From Candidatus Ruthia magnifica str. Cm (Calyptogena magnifica) (GTDB lineage Bacteria > Pseudomonadota > Gammaproteobacteria > PS1 > Pseudothioglobaceae), in contig NC_008610.1 in assembly GCF_000015105.1 (NCBI RefSeq), positions 1,054,001 to 1,118,000 of the forward strand: a stretch of DNA of 64,000 nt, written 5' to 3'. The position numbers were made by a program, and so were the translations under genes. How positions within the stretch are numbered: position 1 is the stretch's first letter; each line of letters starts with the position of its first letter. This document shows positions 61,413-64,000 of this stretch, one piece after another. The notes beneath the pieces are model-generated. The model was not told the origin of the DNA and made no database searches. It saw nothing but the letters and a program-made list of their open reading frames with translations.

Positions 61413-63746
61413 CTATTTTTTAATAACTTTTTTCTTTTTTCTAGGCTTAGCTTTGGCCTTTATTTTTCCAGAAACGGCTTTTTTGCATTCTTTAAGAGTT
61501 AAGTCGACTGGATTTTTATTGCCGAAGACTTTTTTAATGGTGATATTTTTTTGACCTTTTCCTTTCTTTTTTCCGTTCCAGATATAAGGGCCAAAGCGGC
61601 CTTTGAGGACTTTGATATTGGAATCATCAAAGGTTTTAATTATACGTTCGGCGTCGAATTTCTCTTTATAAGCAATCAATTCTAGTGCTTTTTCTAGGCT
61701 AACTTTTTCTGGGATATCTTCTTTGAGTGAAACGTATTTTTTGTCATATTCGATGTAAGGGCCAAAGCGGCCATAGTTGGCTTTTATGGTGCCAAAATCA
61801 TCAGTTTCTCCGACGGTACGTGGCATATTGAATAATTCTAAAGCTTCATCAAGAGTGATACTTTCAATGTCTAATGAGTCTCTGAGTGATGCAAAAATTG
61901 GTTTATCTTCGTCGTCTTTATGGCCGATTTGGGCGAAAGCACCGTATCTACCAAAACGTACGCTAACGAGTTTACCACTTTTTGGATCTGTACCGAGTTC
62001 ACGCATGCCGTGTGTTTCTTCTCTGGAAATATCAGCAGCATCTTCTATTTTTTTATGAAAAGGAGTATAAAAATTCTTAACCACACCTTGCCACGAAATA
62101 TTTTGTGTGGCAATGGCATCAAAATCATTTTCAAGTTTAGCAGTGAATTCATAATCAATGATATTATTAAAATATTTGACTAAAAAATCGGTGAGTAAAT
62201 AAGCAACATTAGTTGGAAATAGTTTATTTTTTTCAGCACCAGTTACTTCACTTGGTTGTGATTGAATGATTTGGTTGTCTTTGATTTCAATAAGTTGATA
62301 CCCACGCTCCACACCTTCTCTAGTCTCTTTTGTGACATAATTTCTGTCTTGTACTGTAGATACCATAGTGGCAAATGTTGAAGGCCTGCCGATACCCATT
62401 TCTTCAATTTTTTTCACCAATGAAGCTTCAGTATAACGTGGCTTGGCCCTTGAAAAACTCTCCCTGGCTTTAAAACTAGCTAAACTCAACATATCTTCCT
62501 TGTTTAAATCAGGTAATAATTTATTTTCTGACGAGAAATAATCATAAACTCTTAAAAACCCTGGAAATGTCAATATTTCGTCATTAGCTAAGAATTTTTC
62601 ATCAAGCCCTGAAATATTGATTTTTATTTGAGTTTTTTGTAATTGAGCATCACTCATTTGGCAAGCCAACGTGCGTTTGTAAATAAGGCTATACAATTTA
62701 GCGGCTTGATCTTCAATACCAAAAATACTAGGCTTAGTTAAATTAGTTGGACGAATTGCCTCGTGTGCCTTTTGTGCGCTTGTATCTTTGGTTTTATATC
62801 TTCTTATGTGATGATATTCACTGCCAAATTCTTTTACAATAATTTGACCAGTTACATCAATTGCTATTTCTGAAAGCGTAAATGAATCGGTTCGCATATA
62901 AGTAATAAAACCTTCACGATACAAATTTTGCGCCAAGGTCATGGTCTGTTTAACTGAAAAGCCTAATTTTTGAGAAGCTTCTTGTTGTAAAGTCGAAGTA
63001 ATAAAGGGTGGTTTTGGTGAACGTTTATAGGACTTTTTCTCAATTGATGTAACGGTTAAATTGGCTGATAAAAAGGCATTAATAAAATCCAACACTTTCT
63101 TTTTAGATTCAAACTCTTTGCTCAGTTTAACCTCAAACAACCCACCACCTTCACTCGTCAGTTCTGCTTTAACTTTATAAGTAGAATTTGTGATATGTTG
63201 GCTAATTTCTCGCTCTCGTTCGACAACAAGGCGCATCACTGGAGATTGCACCCTACCAGCGGAACGTGCACCCGAAATTTTGCGCCATAGAACAGGAGAT
63301 ATTTCAAAACCCACCAATCTGTCAATAATACGGCGTGCTTGTTGAGCATCAACAAGCTGATAATCAACCGTTCTAGGCTCTACAATAGCATGAGTAATTG
63401 CACTTTCGGTAATCTCATGAAAGACAATTCTTGGAGTGTCTTTGGGTAAATTGAGCGCTTCTAGTAAATGCCAAGCAATGGCTTCACCTTCGCGATCCTC
63501 ATCCGTTGCGAGATAGACTTTTTCTGCTGCTTTTACAGCCTTACGTAAATCAGCGACAACTTTTTTCTTATCCGTGGTAATTTCATAGGTGGGGGCAAAA
63601 TTGTTTTCAATATCAATGCCCATATTTTTCTTGGGCATGTCACGAATGTGACCAATACTAGATTTAACGCTAAAGCCCTTGCCTAAAAACTTTTCAATGG
63701 TTTTAGCTTTAGCAGGAGACTCAACAATAACAAGATTTTTTTCCAT
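61413..63746 (-). CDS. topA: DNA topoisomerase I
   Basis: The 777-residue type IA enzyme starts MEKNLVIVESPAKAKTIEKF (Toprim domain), with DEDREGEAIAWHL as the metal-binding motif and the catalytic Tyr283 in FITYMRTDSF. SGARSAGRVQSPVMRLV and GIGRPSTFATMV are further core motifs. The C-terminus lacks the Cys4 zinc fingers of E. coli TopA (865 residues). It carries instead three repeats of the FGRYGAFAQIG / FGPYIEYDKKY kind and a Lys-rich tail. It relaxes negative supercoils. Its start overlaps the smg stop by one base. Confidence 0.96.
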   Translation of the reverse strand: MEKNLVIVESPAKAKTIEKFLGKGFSVKSSIGHIRDMPKKNMGIDIENNFAPTYEITTDKKKVVADLRKAVKAAEKVYLATDEDREGEAIAWHLLEALNLPKDTPRIVFHEITESAITHAIVEPRTVDYQLVDAQQARRIIDRLVGFEISPVLWRKISGARSAGRVQSPVMRLVVEREREISQHITNSTYKVKAELTSEGGGLFEVKLSKEFESKKKVLDFINAFLSANLTVTSIEKKSYKRSPKPPFITSTLQQEASQKLGFSVKQTMTLAQNLYREGFITYMRTDSFTLSEIAIDVTGQIIVKEFGSEYHHIRRYKTKDTSAQKAHEAIRPTNLTKPSIFGIEDQAAKLYSLIYKRTLACQMSDAQLQKTQIKINISGLDEKFLANDEILTFPGFLRVYDYFSSENKLLPDLNKEDMLSLASFKARESFSRAKPRYTEASLVKKIEEMGIGRPSTFATMVSTVQDRNYVTKETREGVERGYQLIEIKDNQIIQSQPSEVTGAEKNKLFPTNVAYLLTDFLVKYFNNIIDYEFTAKLENDFDAIATQNISWQGVVKNFYTPFHKKIEDAADISREETHGMRELGTDPKSGKLVSVRFGRYGAFAQIGHKDDEDKPIFASLRDSLDIESITLDEALELFNMPRTVGETDDFGTIKANYGRFGPYIEYDKKYVSLKEDIPEKVSLEKALELIAYKEKFDAERIIKTFDDSNIKVLKGRFGPYIWNGKKKGKGQKNITIKKVFGNKNPVDLTLKECKKAVSGKIKAKAKPRKKKKVIKK

Positions 63747-64000
63747 TATTGAATAGTGCGATTGTCATCAAGAAACACGATAGATTCTAGCCATTGCGCT
63801 GATATTTCGTTATCAACACTATTACCTAATACCATCATAACTACCCATTTAAGATCTTCTAAAGAGATACTGGCACTACCCAATGACATAATTTGATCAA
63901 TAATCATTTCTCTCTGATTGGCATCTAATTGTCCAATATTTTCCATAAACAACAAAAATCCTCTAGATTTTGCATTGAGTTTTATTTTTTCAGCCTCAGT
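63746..64000 (-). CDS. smg: Smg (DUF494) family protein, cut by the right edge
   Basis: The frame is open to the right edge and the C-terminal part (about 84 residues) is visible: SRGFLLFMENIGQLDANQRE, then DLKWVVMMVLGNSV and ending in an acidic LESIVFLDDN. This matches the C-terminus of Smg proteins, which lie next to topA in many gammaproteobacteria. The function of Smg is not established. The internal ATG at 63955 is not the true start, since conserved sequence continues upstream of it. Confidence 0.85.
   Translation of the reverse strand, partial: TEAEKIKLNAKSRGFLLFMENIGQLDANQREMIIDQIMSLGSASISLEDLKWVVMMVLGNSVDNEISAQWLESIVFLDDNRTIQ

Overview
The window is an AT-rich chromosomal segment of a gammaproteobacterium with a reduced, decaying genome. 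It carries housekeeping and biosynthetic genes at close spacing, one 16S-Ile-Ala-23S-5S rRNA operon, and at least a dozen gene remnants still readable through stop codons and frameshifts. I infer a thioautotrophic bivalve endosymbiont of the SUP05 / Ruthia-Vesicomyosocius group. This rests on general resemblance and was not checked by any search.

Layout: 0-6.4 kb holds purB (cut by the left edge), acnB, rpmG-rpmB, tRNA-Ser(UGA), pyrE and xth. From 6.4 to 7.2 kb there is no gene, but a minus-strand promoter and a terminator-like hairpin bracket a possible small RNA. From 7.2 to 15.6 kb come a broken trmB, fxsA, folC, cvpA, purF, then 2.5 kb of dead genes, then metZ. The dead genes are a ParB-like protein, an unidentified gene and a cytosine-C5 DNA methyltransferase. 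They read as an eroded restriction-modification-type island lodged between purF and metZ. From 15.6 to 22.9 kb lie fabA-fabB, secF/secD/yajC, serS, a rhodanese and an unknown gene. A dead thioredoxin precedes the rRNA operon (23.3-29.05 kb, minus strand).

From 29 to 35.7 kb: a kinase-regulator-rhodanese operon of NarX/NarL type, mnmE, gshA and a MutT-ThiE fusion. From 35.7 to 38.1 kb is a graveyard with relE, an unidentified gene, comF and yaaA, all on the minus strand. From 38.2 to 48.7 kb: gltB, folA, maf, mfd and a PfkB-family kinase. From 48.7 to 55.6 kb, on the minus strand: ispH, a dead fkpB, accD, trpA, hemE, rpmE and a CcoI-type copper ATPase. The rest holds a secreted unknown, glmU, trpB-trpF with two unknown genes upstream, remnants including a DpnI-family restriction enzyme, topA, and smg cut by the right edge.

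Intact functions cover purine and pyrimidine synthesis, unsaturated fatty-acid synthesis, tryptophan, methionine, heme and isoprenoid synthesis, glutamate synthase, glutathione, protein export and DNA repair. The losses fall on defence systems, a toxin, competence, stress response, tRNA modification and accessory folding or redox functions, which is the pattern expected of a host-restricted symbiont.
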